Shown: positions 53,223 through 64,000 of the stretch, in pieces
How the letters are laid out: each line of letters starts with the position of its first letter
Position numbering within the stretch: position 1 is the first letter of the stretch
DNA from: Phascolarctos cinereus
Lineage: Eukaryota > Chordata > Mammalia > Diprotodontia > Phascolarctidae
NCBI RefSeq assembly: GCF_002099425.1
Contig: NW_018343984.1
Span: forward strand, 15,007,501-15,071,500
DNA length: 64,000 nt
Reading direction: 5' to 3'
The notes under the pieces: generated by a model
The model's database searches: none
What the model was told of the DNA's origin: nothing
What the model saw: the letters and a program-made list of their open reading frames with translations, nothing else
Program-made: the position numbers and the translations under genes

Positions 53223-53453
53223 GTGGCAAGTGTGGATGAAAGAATGTTGGGCAGAGAAGCCAAGTTGCCAATGAATCGAGCCAACTTGAATCGAAGAGAA
53301 ATGACTCTCAGCTTCTTTCTGAAACAAAAGCCCATCATTTCAATACAGAGCACTCTTCTGGTAATATTCTATGACCATAAGTCATGGAACACCATAACCT
53401 ACAAAGAATTGAAGTTAAAGATTACCCAGAGGGTAGTGGAGAGGCATGTGTAA
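53223..53453 (+). mobile_element. RTE-clade LINE scrap (ORF2 C-terminal part)
   Basis: The 76-codon frame ends IFYDHKSWNTITYKELKL followed by KITQRVVERHV. This matches the pattern of the RTE/BovB ORF2 region after the reverse transcriptase (LLYGxExWxxTK...KLxxTQRAMER). The aromatic-D/G-x-x-SW and TQR-x-xER landmarks are kept. The element's flanks are not recognisable. Confidence 0.65.
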
Positions 53454-53599
53454 AACTACAACACATTACAGACAAGGAGTTATGAAGAGGCAGAATAGGG
53501 GATGTCATTAAAGTAATACCTGAGCAAAGAAAAAGATGGTGCCATTATGCGGTAAGAGTGAGCTATAACAGATAAAAGTCCACCTGTTCCATTTGTGTC

Positions 53600-53660
53600 C
53601 TTAGGATGCAAAGAGAACATAAAGTGCTTAATAAATGCTTTTGGATCAATTGGTTGATTA
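53600..53660 (+). mobile_element. L2 3' tail scrap
   Basis: 'AAAGTGCTTAATAAATGCTT' followed by 'TTGGATCAATTGGTTGA' is the L2 terminus. A C-rich run (53665-53680) follows. Confidence 0.6.
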
Positions 53661-53689
53661 ACAGTCCCCCCCCTCCACCCGTGCACTGA

Positions 53690-55910
53690 GTAGACCCCCT
53701 CGTGTCAGACATATTGAAGGAGGTGGGCAGACATGGATAGGTTATGATCTGGTTCTGTGGAGGACTATTTGATTTAAATATAAAGCTGTGTTTCAGAGAA
53801 AGGATTTAGTAGGCTGACAATTGCTACCTTTCTCTCTGCTTCTGATTAAGGCAGAAGATAACACAATTTTTTGTTAGATCTTTGAAAATACCATGTTTCT
53901 TGGTTTCTATCCTAACTGCCACCTACGCATTATATAACATTCTGGATGAGAAAGTACCAGATGAAAGTTAGCTTTATTGGTGAGCTTTTGGGGAGGACAA
54001 TAGGTAATTTATAAAACACAGCTCTTATTTCCTTCTTCACTGTGTGGGGCTCCTCCCAGTGATTCTTTATGTTTTAGGAGATAGTCTTTGTGAGCCACCA
54101 CAGGCTATTCTTCACCTCCCACTCCCAAGTCATATTTTTTGTGGTCTGCCTCTGGGTAGTGCAAGCCTCTCATCTTAGCTAGTCAGGTCCTCATGTGATA
54201 GGAATATGGCCTGTTGCTAGACCTGTGCTAGAAGCCCTTCTAGCTTAGTAAGACCTGCCATACCTTCAGAGTGAACCTGGGATCACCTTCATGCCCTGGT
54301 GGAACATTGGTGTAGGACTTTAATAAAATTTCACCCAATATTACTCTTCACATTCCATGGTCCAGTAGAAATTGATGTGACACGGAAGTCTTGGGTGAAA
54401 ATCTGAGCTCCACCCCTTATTACCTGTGTGAACTTGGCAAGTCATTATTTCCTTCAGACCCCTCCCAACTCTTAAGTTTACAATCTTTTAATCCATTAAA
54501 GAGAATTGGCTCTGTTGATAAAGGAAAGCCTTTAACTTGTTCCTTTTCCTTCCATATGCCTCCTTCCAAAGAGCTTTCTGACAGTCAGAAGCCATTAGAG
54601 AAATGGAGAGCAAATTGCAAAGAGATAACTATAACTTGATGTTATACACTTTTATACCTCAGATGATATATTGTTGGAAACAGCCTCAAACTGGAAACTG
54701 CTTTCCATGGGCACTTAAATAAAAATTGGAAATAGAGTAACAGATCTTTTAAATTAAGATTCTTATGTTAATTTAAAAGGTCAGAAATCAAACCAGATTT
54801 CACCATAATTTTCCGTAAATTTTAATTTCCATTTTTCTTTTTATTATCAAATAGTTGACTTCATGACAAGCTACTGGGTATATGGACAAAGCTAGCTGCG
54901 TTGTGTGTTTTCGGTTGCATTCACCATATGTTAACCTGAATCTCCTTTCTATTTCATAGTTTGTCATTATAGAGATGTAAATGTGATAGCTGAGACCTGA
55001 TGGATAATTTTCAGAGAAATGGATTGATTTCTGCATATTTTATGTACGTCTTAATGAAAGTACTTTGCTTGGCCATGATCAAAATGGAGATGTATTTACA
55101 TAATGTTAAGCATTTTTCCCTAGCATTTGGAAAAGGGCAGTACTTAAATTTAATTTTTAGTGGGTACATGTATCTGTCACACAAATTTAGCAAGCAACTG
55201 CTTGAAGTATAAATCATTGTACCCTGGAAATCGTCAGGGTTAATTATAATTCGTATTGCCTTTTTTTTTCTTTAAGCATACCTTATGGCACATTAATATA
55301 TTTAGTAGTACTGTTTCATTTGTGGATTGTGTTTATATTTAGCATATCAAAAAAAAGTTTCACTGCTTTCTTTCTTAGACCATTCATTTTCTGCATCTGG
55401 TTTGGATATTTCTTCGTTTATTTTGAATTTTCTACATATTTGTGGTACTTGTTTATGCTAAAATCAGCAAGATTTAGAGAGGTAGAAAATTTCAGAGTAC
55501 CTAATATGTATCTCACACACATACACACAAATAGAGTTTTGATGTTTTGGGGAGCTACATTTTATTGAAATATTCATTTAAACCATTGTGGAAGCATTAT
55601 TTAAATTATTAACAAATACCGATTGTCTTCATCTCCATTGGAGACGCTTATTAAGACAGCCTCCTCCCAGACACAAGGAATTTACTTCGTTCTGCCTCTC
55701 CCTATATCTCCCCATCTCTCTGTCTATCTCTGTCTCATGTTCCATCTCCAACTTTATCTCATTCCCTATGTCCCTTCCTTTATCACTACAGAAAGTTGTT
55801 GTTCTGTCCTTCCACAACTTTTCCTGAGGATCTTTCCTCATCACACTCAACTTGGGTTTATACTTCTCTACATACATGTGCACAGTAAGATAAGTAAATT
55901 TAAAAGAAAA
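53690..55910. other. 2.2 kb mostly single-copy A/T-rich DNA, no gene
   Basis: Frames of 60-116 codons on both strands lack family resemblance. The 158-codon minus frame at 55629-56105 runs into the L2 at 55920 and includes CT-rich low complexity. No exon is supported. Confidence 0.5.
54743..54782. repeat. Short hairpin, 15-bp arms
   Basis: GATCTTTTAAATTAA (54743-54757) and TTAATTTAAAAGGTC (54768-54782) are inverted copies with one mismatch around a 10-base loop. It is A/T-rich, so partly expected by composition. Confidence 0.6.
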
Positions 55911-55919
55911 AAGAATGCA

Positions 55920-57900
55920 AGTTTTTGGTTGGGAAACACTAATGACTGGGAAGAATCCAAAAGGCAGAGGTGAGCCAAGGGAGCTCTTCAGGCATCTGGG
56001 AATGATGTAGGTATGAAAGTAGGAGTTGGAAGATGTGGTGTCATGTACAGGGAACAGCAGGTGGGTCAAATATGGCGAAATGCAGAGTGGGAGCAGGAGT
56101 GGCACTGATCTAAAATCAGTGGGGAAGGATGGGTTGGAGTTGGGGAGGGTGAATGGCTTTAAATGTCAAGTAAAGGAGTTGGCATTTTATCTTGGAGGCA
56201 GAAGGGAGCCATTGAAGATTCTTGAGCCAGTGAGTGTCACCTTCAGACCTGTGTTTTATTAAGAAATATCATTTGGCAGCTCTGGTGGATGGACCGAAGG
56301 AGTGTAAGGCCAGGAGTAGGGAGACTAATTAGGAGTTATTACACTGTCCATTTTGATGACAAAGGCCTAAGCTGAGGTGAGGGGAGAGAAGGAGGCAGAG
56401 AGGAAAGATTTTGTGAACGTAGGACAACTGATTAGTAAGACTTAGCAAATGCTTCAGTATGAGGTTAAAGGAGAGTAAAGAGTCGCGGGTGACTGAGGTG
56501 CAGACTGAGTTTCAGGATGGGTGTTGATGTCCTCAGCAAAAATAGAAAAATTAGGAGGGTAGAATTTAGGGATAAAATAAGGAATAGCATCTGGACTTTG
56601 GGGTTGATTTGCTAATGGGACATCCCCGCTGGAGATCTTTACAGGGGGTGCTGGCCTGGAGCTCAGAAAGACATCTGTGAATTTGGGAATTATCTGAATA
56701 GAGAGGATGGTTAACCTCATGGGAACTGCTGAGGTCACCTAGAAAATGAAGACAAGATGACCCGGGATATAACACTCATGGTTAGGGGAGGGACATAGAA
56801 GCTGTGATCATAGAGGGAAGAGGAAAAACCAGAGAACCAGTGTCATGGACACCCAGGGAGGAGAGCATTTGGGAAGAGGGGCTGTTCAGCTGTATCAGGT
56901 GCGGCAGAAAGGTCAAGAAAGAGAAGGAGGAAAGGCAATTGGATTTAGTAGTAAGAGGTCATTGGTTACCTTGAAAAGAGCAATTTCAGTGGAGAATTTG
57001 GATCCAGAAGCATGATTGCAAAAGGTTCAGAGATGAGCAAGAGGTGAGGAACTGGAAATAATAAATAGAGACAGCTCTATTTTTCGGGGGGGGGGTGGAG
57101 CTGTGAAAGGGAGGATCAATAAAGTGTGACAGCTTGAGGGGGAAAGGAGGGTCAGGCAGTTTGTTAGGAAGGGAGAAGATCTGCCATGTTTGTAGACAAC
57201 AGGGAAGACATTGGTTGAAAATAAAATGAGGGAGGATGAACTCAAAGCTTCCAGAAGAGAGAGGCATAGGTTGGGTCAGGGGCAGAAATAGGAGAGTCTG
57301 CCTTGGGTGGGTGAAAGGCTATTCTTTCTCTAGGACTGGAAGTGAGGAAGTAGAATTAGGGGATTTGATGGGGGAATTTGAGGAGTAGAATTGGAAAGAA
57401 GTAGGCGCATGCCAGTGAGGACCACAGGAGCCAGGGCATGTGAGGGAATGTCAACATGTGTATTGGGATTCCCAAGTAAAAGTGTAGCTGTTGATTTGGA
57501 GAAAAAGGCTGAACCAGACAGATATAGAACTCCTTCAGGAAGGAGTGATAACGGTCTTGGGGCTGGTAGGTAACTACTACCAGGACCTAGAAAGGGTGAC
57601 ATATGTGGATTGAATGAACTTTAGAGGAAACGTAAGTGGAGGATGCACTTCTCCTTAATGAGCCAGTGCTGTGCTTCTTCCCCTCTTCCTGGCCCAGTGT
57701 ATGAGAAGTGCCTCTGAGTATCCTAGGATGCATTTATCTTCCAGGGAGATTTCTGTGACAGTGAGAAGGTGGAAGAAATATGGGAGCAAGAGGTCTGATA
57801 GGAAGAACAGTATGTTGGTAGTTGGATGGCGGTTCCAGAAGGGTCCTGTGTAAGGGGAAGGCAGAATGGGATCGGCTGAGGTGAATGGGAGCCAGGGAGT
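55920..57900 (-). mobile_element. L2 LINE, antisense, about 2 kb with reverse-transcriptase region
   Basis: On the minus strand the text runs through the L2 ORF2 reverse transcriptase. 57267 to about 56990 reads FEFILPHFIFNQCLPCCLQ... and FLTSCSSLNLLQSCF, the L2 segment LLxFLTSHSLLNPLQSGF. The frame 56775-56566 reads FLGDLSSSHEVNHPLYSDNS, which corresponds to GDLISSHGFNYHLYADDSQ. The catalytic YADD is therefore YSDN here, and that frame is short, so the copy is inactive. 56500-55920 covers the C-terminal domain. The 5' limit is unclear; 57330-57900 resembles the L2-like block at 7815-8290. Confidence 0.8.
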
Positions 57901-58029
57901 GTCAGCCAAGGAAGAGTTCTCTTTGTCCCCAGCCCCAGCTCAGATTGGATTTGGGGGATGGCAGAAGGGAAGGCCAGGTGGTTCTGTTCCTTCTGCAGGT
58001 GACTCCCAAATCTTTACTGAGTTTGTACA

Positions 58030-58200
58030 GACTCATATCATGTGTTACAGATGTTTCCTCATTCACCTTCACAACAGACCTGGAAGGTAGGTCATAGTGG
58101 GGTCCCCATTTTACAGACAAGACAGCATCTGAAGTGGGATCTGAGCACAGGCCTTCCTGATCCCACGTCCACGCTCCTATTACTGCAGCATTTCTAACTG
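58030..58200 (-). mobile_element. MIR, antisense
   Basis: 'TTCCTCATTCACCTTCACAA', 'CAGACCTGGAAGGTAGGTCA', 'GGGGTCCCCATTTTACAGAC' and 'GGGATCTGAGCACAGGCCTT' follow the antisense MIR order. Confidence 0.75.
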
Positions 58201-58224
58201 TACGCTGCACCCCACCTCCACCTG

Positions 58225-58965
58225 AATGCTCTGTTGATTCCTTATTTTCCCAAGTCTAAAGTGAGGAGCTGTCTTTTCCCTCCAAAGCCACCCCTCCTCT
58301 ACGGTTCCCTGTCCTATCGAGAGCACCACAGTCTCCATTCACCCAGCTTAGTTATCTCAGAATCACCTTTGTCTCTTTCTCTCCTTCGTCCATATGCAGT
58401 CCATCCCCTAATTCATCACCTCTTATCAGCCTCTTCATCATCAGGGTATTAATAATAGCATTTTAAAAGTTACTTCCAAGATGAATAACCCTACTAACGC
58501 ACAGTAGAGCAGCTAGGTGGCGCCATAGTGCGCAAAGCACCGGGCCTGGAGTTAGGAAGTCTCATCTTCCTGAGTTCAAATCTGGCCTCAGACACTTACC
58601 AGCTGTGTGACCCTGAGCAGATCACTTACCTCTGTTTACCTCAGTTTCTTCATTTGTAAAATGAGTTGGAGAAAGAAATGGCAAACCACTCCTGTATCCT
58701 TGCCAAGAAAACTCTAAATGGGGTCGTGGAGGGTCAGACACGACTGAACACCACTCTCCTGTTGAGAGATCTTCAGGGACTCGCTGTTGTCTTTAGGATA
58801 ACATATAAGCTCCAGCCTGTGTTTCTCACTTTATTTCACTTCTTTCTCCCTTTATATGCTGTGCCCTCAAACCAAACTTAACTTCTGGCTGCTCCCAGAA
58901 CTCATGCTTACTACTGTGCCTTGCTCGTAGTAGATGCTTAATAACTACTTGTTACATTGAACCAT
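58225..58965 (+). mobile_element. L2 LINE 3' region interrupted by a SINE
   Basis: 'CAGCTTAGTTATCTCAGAAT', 'CACCTTTGTCTCTTTCTCTC' and 'ATGCAGTCCATCCCCTAATT' precede the SINE (58503-58752). 'CTTTAGGATAACATATAAGC', 'CCCTCAAACCAAACTTAACT' and the terminus 'CGTAGTAGATGCTTAATAAC' follow it. Confidence 0.75.
58503..58752 (+). mobile_element. Marsupial tRNA-CORE SINE, long form, full length
   Basis: Head 'AGAGCAGCTAGGTGGCGCCA', 'GAGTTCAAATCTGGCCTCAG', core 'AGCTGTGTGACCCTGAGCAG', 'TTTGTAAAATGAGTTGGAGA' and tail 'GGGTCAGACACGACTGAACA'. It has a short duplication near 58558-58575 (TCTCATCTTCC) inside the head, shared with the copy at 41832-42072. That suggests a subfamily marker. Confidence 0.88.
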
Positions 58966-58999
58966 GAAACATTCACTGAATGTGTCCAATAGGCCATTT

Positions 59000-59880
59000 T
59001 GCTTGACAGTGGACTTCAACAAGATATTTTTTAAAAGTCACATTCGTGATTGACATAGAATTTTAAGGTTCATCAAGTTTCATTCTCTTCAGCTACCCTA
59101 GGATGTAGGCAGAAGATATTGCAAGACAGGAAGAGGAAGACAAGGAAAAAGTAGTAGGGAAAGTGGGGACAGAGAAATAAAGTAAACAGCAAGTACCTAT
59201 GAGTATAGAGAGGAATTTAGAATACAGGATCCCCAGATTTTAGTCACCCAAAAGTTTGGTGTCCAGTCACTTCCTCTTCCAGGGCTGTTGAGTTAAATAT
59301 AACCTGTTGTCTTTCCCCTACTGGTTGGGACAGCAAATGAGCAGAGTCCCAGGGTGGAAAACACTGGAGACCGAGGTCTGCTTCTGAGCGCACCCCGCCC
59401 AGGATATAAGGAACTGTTAATCTGACTCCTGTCTTATCCTATCTACTATCTGGTAATTCCTGTGCTCGTGTAAAGAAATCATACGTGTCTGGTGTAAGTG
59501 AAAATTACCTTTGCCAAATGAATTAAATGTCAGTTCAAGTAGAACATGATACCTAATAAGATAGCACCTTTACTGCTCAATCAGCCGAAAGGAATAATAA
59601 ATATATTCCATTTAGAGAGTATAGGAAGAAATCTAGCTCCAGGTTGCCCTGGAGGAAAAAAAATCAGAGGAATCTATGAGTGCTCTTGGAGATGAAGAAT
59701 CCATCAGCAACATTTTAGTCTTTTTGCATAGAGAAACCATAAAAATAGTACAGAGAAGGAGCTTCCTCCTCTTCCATACTTTCCACAACCTTCTATAGAC
59801 CACTTCATCCATAATCACAATTTTACTCTTTAGCAAAGGATAGTAAGTGGAAGAAATAGCAGCAGAAACAGAAGGCCCAG
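59000..59880. other. Single-copy-looking DNA, no gene
   Basis: Purine-rich patches and one 67-codon minus frame (59633-59836) without resemblance. Confidence 0.5.
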
Positions 59881-59884
59881 GGTC

Positions 59885-60000
59885 TTACCCTTTCGGTTCA
59901 ATTGAGCAAATATTTATTACTGTTTTCAAGGTGCTAGTGAAACAAAGACAAAAGTGAAATAGTCCTTGCACTGAAGGTTACGTTCTACTCTACAATGTGT
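59885..60000 (-). mobile_element. L2 3' terminus, antisense
   Basis: 'TTGAGCAAATATTTATTACT', 'AAACAAAGACAAAAGTGAAA' and 'TAGTCCTTGCACTGAAGG' match the antisense terminus. Confidence 0.6.
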
Positions 60001-60284
60001 TCATAAGTATGATGCAGAGCAATTTGAGGGTGTTCAGCCCTACTGCTAAGTCTTCCATCTTCCACTCTGTGCTGACCTTTTCAAACTAAAACAACCACAG
60101 AGGGGTGGAGATAGGAGCAGGGTGTGTGTGTCTGTATGGACCTTCATATGTATAACACAAACTGAACATGGAACCACATGTAGCTGGATTGTTCCCCAAC
60201 TTAAAATCAAGTTGTATTTCATAATTTTACTGTTGTTTGAAGCTCAGAATCAAGCAGTATTTGATCTATAACATGATAAATTCT

Positions 60285-61545
60285 TTGAGGTCATCTAGTA
60301 CTCTTACCTGAAGTTTGAACTCCCTCTATGATGTAGTCAGTAAATGGTTATCTCTTCCATGCTTGTAGGCCATCAGTGATGGGGAGCTCACTATTTACTA
60401 AGGAAGACTATTCTGTTTTTGAATAACTCTTAATTGTTAAGAAGTTTTTCCCCTTTACTGAATCAGAATCTGCTTCCTACAAACATCCGCCCCACTGGTG
60501 CTGGTTTTTTCCTATGGGTCCATGTAAAACAAGTCTAACATTTCTGCATTACAGCCTTTAACATATTTGAAGGCACGTCCTCTGGGGTCTTGTCTGGGCT
60601 ACACATGCTCATTGCCTACATCTCCTCCTCTGGCTTGGTTTTGAGGGCCATCCTCATCCCCATCAGCCCTCTGTGGATGTGTTCCAGCCGTTTTGGCTCC
60701 TCCTAGAAGCAGGCATGGTGCTGCAGATGTAGTCTGATCAGGGCAGAGCAGAGAGGGACTGGCACTCTCCCGGTTCTGAATGTTACATAGCCTAAGATTA
60801 ATGCACCCTAAGATTTCATTAGCTCTTTCGGATGCCATGTCACACTTCATGAATGACGCAGACTGGTCTTGTAAGGAGAGCAGGGGATCAACCCTTGGCA
60901 GCCTGCATGCTCCCATTGGTGATTTTGCCTAATGTATTAGGGGCCCCCTTGTACGTGATATAGGAGGCCATTGATGAAGGCCACATCCAAATGAGAAGGT
61001 GTGGATGCTTGTGTTTAACACTGCTGAAATCCTAGATCCATCAAAATACCAAGGAAGTGAGAGCCAATCTGGCGCGGTGGAAAGAGTGCTAGATTCAGAG
61101 TCCTAAGAGCTGAGTTCAAATCCTGTCTCTGATACTTTGGATGAGTCATCTAGCTTTGGGCCTCAGTTTCTTCATCTGTAAAATGAGGGGTTTGGACCAG
61201 AAAAACCTGTGAGGTTCCTTTCAGCTCTGGTTCTGGGTCATCCTGTAAAGTCACTATTTATTGCCTCAATAAATTTGCAGTCCCTGATAACCCCTGGGTT
61301 TCTTTCACATGAAACTGCTGTCCACCTCTCCTCTACTTATGCAGTTGGCTTTTTGCATCTACGTGTTAGGTTCACATTCATCCCTATTCAAGTTCACCTT
61401 TTTAGAATCTAACCATCATTCAAGCTTGTCTGGGTCTTCTTAGAGCTGATGTTTGTCATGTAGCACGTGGAGCTTTGCTTGCCAGCTCCAGGCCATCCGC
61501 AAATGTGATGGACATCCCTGGAGTCACTGATAAACGTGGACTGTG
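60285..61545 (-). mobile_element. L3 (CR1-clade) LINE, antisense, interrupted by a SINE
   Basis: 'ATCAGTGATGGGGAGCTCAC', 'GTTAAGAAGTTTTTCCCCTT', 'GGTGCTGCAGATGTAGTCTG', 'ATCAGGGCAGAGCAGAG', 'TTCATTAGCTCTTTCGGATG' and 'CCATGTCACACTTCATGAAT' follow antisense L3 ORF2. After the SINE come 'CATTCATCCCTATTCAAGTT', 'TCAAGCTTGTCTGGGTCTTC' and 'CCATCCGCAAATGTGATGG', the next inward L3 segments. 60900-61060 is less certain. The 105-codon minus frame at 60599-60916 is inside it. Confidence 0.8.
61065..61245 (+). mobile_element. CORE-SINE with L3-type tail, inside L3
   Basis: 'GGTGGAAAGAGTGCTAGATT', 'GCTGAGTTCAAATCCTGTCT', 'CTCAGTTTCTTCATCTGTAA' and a tail 'GAGGTTCCTTTCAGCTCTGG' ending near TCATCCTG. 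Part of the core is missing. Confidence 0.75.
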
Positions 61546-61549
61546 TGTG

Positions 61550-63165
61550 AAAGTGCTTTTTAAAGTGTGGACTGTTTTTATTTATAATAGTATGCCTATG
61601 GGCAGATAACTGTACCGAGTAGCACAGGCAAAGAAATGTCCTGACCTTGCACATTCTCTTTTCCCACCACAGTGGCTGCCCATAGAAGGCAAGAGAGGAA
61701 CATGGTGATTGAGGGGAATGGAAGAATAGCAGTCTACATCTTTTTATGTATGAGACATTCGTAAATTGGGTATTTATGATTCTAGAAACTCTGTCGATCC
61801 TTAGGGTGAGCTGAATTAGCCAACCTAAAGTACTTAAGTCATCTGTAGTTATGAAAACAGTGAGATGACAAAAACTTTTCAGTCTTTTTTAAGGCCATGA
61901 ATAATGTTCTCCAAATCCAATACATCACTAATCAATTATTCTCAAAACAAATTAGGGCTGGTACCTCCCTTCCCATCAAGAGTATCTCCCAGTAGCAGAC
62001 CGAGTTCTTTTCTATTTCTGATGTAATTTGTTATCATTTACTTCTTGGTCGAATTGTTTCTCTGCTCTTCTCATTATAACCATCCCAAAGGCATTGTTCC
62101 ATGAACTCTTCTGCCCTTTCACCAGATCACTTACCGACAGTACCAGCAGGGCAATGCAAATTGTTAATCTATGGGGTAATCATCTGTCTTCTAATCTAGC
62201 TAAATTACCCTAATTTAAATTGTAGCACCTTGTAACAGAGCACCTCAGGTAGGATCCAGATAAATTCTTGTTTGGATAAGTGCAGCCCGAAGCCCAGAGG
62301 CAGTTTGTCAAAATGACAGATTTAGGTCCAAGGTGTGCACTTGGAAGAAATGCTGCTGTTAACTTTCTTCCTTTGACTTGATTTTGGACTTTTAAGAAAC
62401 CTAATTTCTCTTTTCTAAGTGGGCATGGAAAGCTAACTTGAAAACTCATTTAGCCTAGCGCCATACTAACATTAAACGTCATTCGTGGAGTGAACTTGGA
62501 GTTAACCTTTATTACCAAGGGTTGATTCCTAACTAATTGATCCAGCTCTGAGAACCTGAGCTTGCAATGCTTTTAGTAGGCAGAAACTGTCAATAATGCT
62601 TGGACTCCCTCTGCTCCCTCTTTCTCATTTGAAAGTTACTGCCTTTTCCCTATCAATACTACTTTCTCCTTCTGGCACTGTATCTGTGTCATAGATTTTC
62701 CCATCACCATCAACATCCATTTTGCTAACCAGGATTTAGGGCATCTGTAAAGCTCTCCCTTACTCAGCAATGCCTTCTTTATGAAACTTTTTTCTATGCG
62801 TGTTTTCTTCACCTAAGTCTTTGTGGTCTGGAGGTGACTCTTGGCTCTCAAAGGCTGTACCTAAACTTTGGCATGCCCCACTAAGCTGAAAATTAGGTGA
62901 GCCCACATCTGACCAAGGCCCGCATAGCTGTTGCCAGAGGACCGGCCCAATTTGGAGAAGATTATCAACTGGTATTGGCCATGAGGTAGATGATCAAGAC
63001 TTTGTGTATAACACCCAATCTTCATCAACCTTCACTCCGTTGATAAGATCATAGAACCTTGACCTAATCAAGTGTTTTCCAGAAAGAAAGCTATTGGAAA
63101 TTAAAAAACATAGGAGAGATTGATGTGGGCTTAAGAATTCAAGGAAGACTTAGCTCAGGAAACAT
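61550..63165. other. 1.6 kb mostly single-copy DNA, no gene
   Basis: No recognisable frame. 62590-62800 has a pyrimidine-rich, L2-like texture but too few landmarks to call. Confidence 0.45.
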
Positions 63166-63171
63166 GGAGCA

Positions 63172-63310
63172 TTAGAGTTGGAAATGGCTTTAAACTCTTC
63201 ATCTTACAGAGGATGAGGCTGAACCCAAAGAAGTCATGTGACTTGACTGTCATTAGTCATCTAAGACAGAGCCAGCCCTGGAGTGCCCATACAGTGCTTT
63301 TCACTGGGCC
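63172..63310 (-). mobile_element. CORE-SINE with L3-type tail, antisense
   Basis: 'TTAGAGTTGGAAATGGCTTT', 'TTCATCTTACAGAGGATGAG' and 'GTGACTTGACTGTCATTAGT' give tail and core. The head is decayed. Confidence 0.6.
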
Positions 63311-63314
63311 GCAC

Positions 63315-64000
63315 GTATTCAAGAATCAGAGTAATAAGAAAATTTCAAAGTTATGTTCTTGTGTTCTGTGATATTAATAATTTACCTCATTACATTAATG
63401 GTAATAACCAGAACCTTCCTAATGGACAAGGGGAAGGAACTAGCCACTAAAAGCTTACTGCCTAGCCAGGACAGACAATTATAGGAGTAACATAGGCCCA
63501 GATATTGTTGAGATGGTCAACGGCTGACTTCCCTGTCTTGGGACCCTGGACAGATAGGAGATGGGCAATCATTCTTACAGGGAACGTGAATTAATAAGTT
63601 CAAGGGGCACAGTTTGGAGGCAGGTAAGGCCCTTTCTTCCCCAGACCTAGCCTGAGTTTGATAGCAAGGCCCCACATCTGAATTCCCAAAATTGTATTTC
63701 ATCTCCTCGGCATATGTAGAACTATCCTGCAGTTCGTGGAATCTCTCACTTTGACAGAAACCGTTGTACTTCCTTAAATGCTGAAACAGACTTATTGGAG
63801 TTCAAACAAGTTTCATACTTCCTGATCAATTCCCTTGAACCCTCATTACCAGCTTTCCCAGCTATAAAAATGAACATTACATAGCATTCTTGGGACATTT
63901 AGAAGCTATATTTATATAACTGCTTGGAAAATCCTTGGATTGAAGCACTAATGAATTTGATGATTCTTTAGACTGTTCCTTCTGGAGCACATAAATAAGT
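63315..64000. other. Single-copy-looking DNA to the window end, no gene
   Basis: No repeat or open frame that I can support. Confidence 0.45.

Noticed and set aside
55629-56105. 158-codon minus-strand frame, the longest in the window
   Set aside because: Half of it lies in an antisense L2 and half in CT-rich low-complexity sequence. There is no domain.

Overview
The window reads as non-coding nuclear DNA of a marsupial (metatherian): either an intergenic gap or the inside of a very long intron. No open frame looks like a host protein. The longest frames (up to 158 codons) fall in L2 copies, microsatellites or unassigned sequence, and no rRNA, real tRNA, CRISPR array or operon-like layout is seen. 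The marsupial call rests on the SINEs, which have a GCAGCTAGGTGG head, a 'GTGACCCTGGGCAAGTCACTTAA' core and either an A-rich tail or a 'GGCAAACCACTCC...GACACGACTGA' tail. It also rests on a 3.6-kb L1 whose 5' end matches marsupial L1 as I remember it. Genus cannot be fixed by eye. All family assignments come from recognised consensus words, not from a search.

Layout. 0-4.3 kb: two plus-strand L2 copies, a 150-bp repeat present twice, and a hairpin element. 4.3-7.4 kb: mostly single-copy DNA with a 59-bp local duplication. 7.4-9.6 kb: a cluster of MIR, L2 and SINE copies. 9.6-17 kb: mostly single-copy, with a hAT-type MITE, an (AG)n tract, an L1 scrap and an (AC)n tract. 17-24 kb: L2 copies and nested SINEs. 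24.7-27.6 kb: a 200-bp palindrome followed by two related solo LTRs in the same orientation. 28 kb: a short minisatellite. 30.9-34 kb: a second local repeat pair, then a GC-rich unrecognised block. 33.96-37.59 kb: an internally deleted minus-strand L1 carrying a SINE. 38.9-40.2 kb: an L3 (CR1) copy split by a different solo LTR. 41.3-46.3 kb: L2, L3, SINE and hAT copies inserted in one another, plus an inverted repeat pair and a repeat-free block. 49-53.5 kb: L2, another repeat-free block, a compound microsatellite, a hAT MITE and an RTE scrap. 55.9-61.5 kb: a 2-kb L2 with a recognisable reverse-transcriptase region, then L2 and L3 copies interrupted by SINEs. 61.5-64 kb: mostly single-copy.

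Nothing here works together as a pathway. The value of the window is as a record of insertions: target duplications and nesting order date elements relative to one another. A few blocks (palindromes, repeat pairs, repeat-free stretches, one GC-rich open block) are not explained by families I know. I did not find a convincing new biological system.
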